Below are positions 6,257 to 8,514 of a DNA stretch of 8,514 nt, piece by piece. Both the position numbers and the translations under genes were made by a program. Source of the stretch: CAZPZZ01 sp964591245 (GTDB lineage: Bacteria > Acidobacteriota > Vicinamibacteria > Vicinamibacterales > UBA8438); contig CAZPZZ010000164.1 in NCBI GenBank assembly GCA_964591245.1, positions 1 through 8,514 of the forward strand. The letters are read 5' to 3'. The notes beneath the pieces are model-generated. The model had not been told where the DNA came from. It saw only the letters and a program-made list of their open reading frames with translations, and did no database searches. Position 1 is the stretch's first letter. Every line of letters begins with the position of its first letter.

Positions 6257-8514
6257 GTGTCCGGATCTGTATTGTCACGCCGGGTAAGTGAATTTGTCGG
6301 GGTCGCCCTCTTTGGCGGAGCCCTGCTGCTGCTGATCTCACTCGCGACCTACAACCCCGCCGATCCAGCGTGGTTCTTCACCGTCGGGGGACCCGAACCA
6401 CCAGCTAATTTCGTCGGCCAGGTCGGAGCCTTTCTGTCGGAAGCGTCGTATCAGCTCCTCGGGTTCAGTGCGTATCTGCTCCCACTGCTCTTGATGGCCC
6501 TCGGTTGGCAATGTTTTTGGTGTCGCTCGATCGAGTCCGTCTATACGAAGGCGGTGGGCCTGCTCCTGACATTTGTCTGCTCGGCCGCCTTTCTGACTTT
6601 GGCGTTCGGAGTCCTGGATTCCGCCGAACAACCCTTGCGCGCGGGTGCCGGAGGCTATCTCGGCGGATGGTTCGCCGGCTTGCTCGCCGCATATTTAAAC
6701 CGCATCGGCTCCATCATCCTCATCCTTACGCTCCTCTTCCTCGCCGCCATGCTGACGACACAGCTCTCCTTTGGACAGCTCTTCGAAGCCACGGGCACCA
6801 GACTGCTACGCGGTGCTGCACATGGCCGCCAGGCGATTGCCGACTGGTGGGCCGATCGTCGGCGTGAGCGACAACGGGGTAAAGTTATCCAGAAGCATCT
6901 CGAACGCAGGGGCGCATCATCGGCGCGCGCCGAGGTGCTCGCAAAAGGCGCCGCGCCGCAAAACCGTCAACAGAAAAAGCGCAAACGCGCCCGGCAACGC
7001 GCAGCCGCGGAACAAAGTGTTCCAGCTATCGCGGAGACTCAACCCGAGTCGCTCCCTCTGCCGCTCCCCACAGCAGACTCCCCCACGCCCGCCGAACAAC
7101 GACGGAAGGGAACATTCACCTTACCGCCGTTATCCTTGCTTGATCCGCCCAAAGCACGCCAGAAGTTCGATGAACGCGAACTCATGGATCGCGCCCGGCT
7201 ACTTGAGAGCAAGTGTCGAGAATTCTCTGTCGAAGGCTCGGTGATCCAGATCCATCCGGGGCCGGTCGTTACCACATTCGAATTCAAGCCGAACGCAGGC
7301 GTGAAGTACAGCCGTATCACCGGATTGGCTGATGACCTCTGCCTCGCAATGCAAGCCGAATCAATTCTCATCGAACGCCTGCCTGGGAAATCGACCGTCG
7401 GCATGCAGGTGCCGAACCGGCTACGGGAACAAATTTCCTTACGACAAATGCTGGAGTCTGATCCCTACCGCCAGTCGGAGTCCAAACTGTCGCTGGCTCT
7501 CGGACGTCAGATTCACGGCGAGCCCATTGCAGGCGATCTCGCCACGATGCCACATTTGCTCATCGCGGGCTCTACCGGCACCGGGAAGAGCGTCGGGCTG
7601 AATGCGATGCTCACCAGCATCCTGTACCGTGGAACCCCCGATGACGTTCGGCTCATCCTGATCGACCCTAAGCGACTGGAACTGGGGATGTACGAAGACA
7701 TCCCGCACCTGCTGACTCCGGTCGTCGTCGAGCCCAAGCTTGCCGCCAACGCATTGCGCTGGGCCGTCCGTGAAATGGAGGAACGCTACAAGCAACTTGC
7801 CGCCGAAGGCGTACGCAACCTAGCCCAGTACAACCGGAATCTTCGTCGTCGACTCGCAGAACAACCCAAAGCCGCGAAAACGCGTAAGTCCAAGTCTCCT
7901 GAGGGCCAGGCGGACACAGAGACACCGAAACCGCTCCCGTCGATAGTCCTCGCTATTGACGAACTCGCAGATCTGATGATGATCGCCGGAAATGAAGTGG
8001 AAGAATCCATCGCGCGTCTGGCCCAGATGGCTCGGGCCGTCGGGATTCACCTGATTCTCGCGACGCAACGCCCATCAGTTGATGTTATTACTGGCTTGAT
8101 TAAAGCGAACTTACCGTCCAGGATCGCCTTCCGTGTGTCGTCCAAGGTCGACTCTCGTACGATCCTCGACTGCAACGGCGCCGAAAAGCTTCTCGGCCGC
8201 GGGGACATGCTGTATCTTCCCCCATCATCCTCCCGCGTAGTGCGCGTGCACGCCCCATATATTTCAGAGCAGGAAACGGCTCGCGTCTGTGGATATTTGC
8301 GTAAGCAGGGGAAGCCCGCCTACGACACGACAATCACCGCCGAGGAAAAATCAACCGACGTCACAACCTTCGAAAAGGACGACCTCTATGACGAGGCGGC
8401 ACGCATCGTAGTCGCGGCAGGTCAGGCGTCAATCTCCTACCTGCAGCGACGATTGCGGATCGGATTTAGCCGAGCCGCCCGTCTTGTCGACATGATGGAA
8501 GCCGATGGGCTCGT
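6257..8514 (+). CDS. ftsK: DNA translocase FtsK/SpoIIIE, C-terminus cut by window edge
   Basis: FtsK is a membrane-anchored hexameric ATPase that pumps chromosomal DNA at the division septum. The frame runs from GTG 6257 to the window end (752 residues) without a stop. The N-terminal anchor has four hydrophobic segments, at about 13-31, 65-84, 99-119 and 150-168. A basic, Q/R-rich linker (about 185-290) follows. The motor has Walker A GSTGTGKS (438-445), the family motif DPKRLEL (470-476) and Walker B IVLAIDE (563-569). A polar Lys-rich loop (about 530-560) lies just before Walker B. ATQRPS and the following conserved segment come after. The winged-helix gamma domain starts near 710 and is nearly complete (SISYLQRRLRIGFSRAARLVDMMEADG). 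Probably only 20-30 residues are missing. Linkage to RNase J recalls the B. subtilis rnjB-spoIIIE neighbourhood. Confidence 0.96.
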   Translation, partial: MSGSVLSRRVSEFVGVALFGGALLLLISLATYNPADPAWFFTVGGPEPPANFVGQVGAFLSEASYQLLGFSAYLLPLLLMALGWQCFWCRSIESVYTKAVGLLLTFVCSAAFLTLAFGVLDSAEQPLRAGAGGYLGGWFAGLLAAYLNRIGSIILILTLLFLAAMLTTQLSFGQLFEATGTRLLRGAAHGRQAIADWWADRRRERQRGKVIQKHLERRGASSARAEVLAKGAAPQNRQQKKRKRARQRAAAEQSVPAIAETQPESLPLPLPTADSPTPAEQRRKGTFTLPPLSLLDPPKARQKFDERELMDRARLLESKCREFSVEGSVIQIHPGPVVTTFEFKPNAGVKYSRITGLADDLCLAMQAESILIERLPGKSTVGMQVPNRLREQISLRQMLESDPYRQSESKLSLALGRQIHGEPIAGDLATMPHLLIAGSTGTGKSVGLNAMLTSILYRGTPDDVRLILIDPKRLELGMYEDIPHLLTPVVVEPKLAANALRWAVREMEERYKQLAAEGVRNLAQYNRNLRRRLAEQPKAAKTRKSKSPEGQADTETPKPLPSIVLAIDELADLMMIAGNEVEESIARLAQMARAVGIHLILATQRPSVDVITGLIKANLPSRIAFRVSSKVDSRTILDCNGAEKLLGRGDMLYLPPSSSRVVRVHAPYISEQETARVCGYLRKQGKPAYDTTITAEEKSTDVTTFEKDDLYDEAARIVVAAGQASISYLQRRLRIGFSRAARLVDMMEADGL

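Noticed and set aside
1..8514. Mobile element, defence island, CRISPR or biosynthetic cluster
   Set aside because: All recognisable genes are core housekeeping functions. No transposase, integrase, nuclease-effector pair or regularly spaced repeat was seen.

Overview
The window reads as an ordinary chromosomal housekeeping segment of a moderately high-GC, probably diderm bacterium. It contains eight protein-coding genes, two of them cut by the window edges. There is no transposase, CRISPR array, tRNA, rRNA or phage gene. The LexA helix-turn-helix (recognition region SLATVHKHL), the DUF3467 protein and the rnj-ftsK pairing remind me of Acidobacteriota and of neighbouring lineages such as Methylomirabilota or Nitrospirota. 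That placement is from memory of protein style, not a search, and is low confidence.

Layout. On the minus strand at the left are a PfkB-family sugar kinase (290-1234) and, downstream of it, the start of an exported protein (1-204) that runs off the left edge. A 97-bp divergent intergenic region (1235-1331) carries a good sigma70-type promoter for lexA. Everything to the right is on the plus strand. First comes a compact group: lexA (SOS repressor), a DUF3467 protein, nth (endonuclease III), a minimal zincin-type metallopeptidase and rsmA (16S rRNA dimethyltransferase). From the DUF3467 gene to rsmA, neighbours are 2-4 nt apart or overlap by 8 nt, so these four are almost certainly one transcript. 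A 90-nt gap without a clear terminator separates lexA from them. A 268-bp non-coding stretch (4297-4564), rich in inverted repeats, follows. It leads into rnj (ribonuclease J) and then, 3 nt after its stop, ftsK/spoIIIE (DNA translocase), which is cut at the right edge within its C-terminal DNA-reading gamma domain.

How the genes work together. The left operon joins SOS control (LexA), base-excision repair (Nth) and ribosome maturation (RsmA), with two poorly characterised small proteins between them. The right operon joins RNA decay and maturation (RNase J) with chromosome segregation (FtsK). A similar neighbourhood exists in Bacillus subtilis (rnjB near spoIIIE).

I found no convincing undescribed multi-gene system. 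The points most worth checking are the dyad-rich leader of rnj, the non-canonical LexA operator candidates, a shortened iron-sulfur cysteine spacing in Nth, the DUF3467 gene inside a repair operon, and the FtsK gamma recognition helix.
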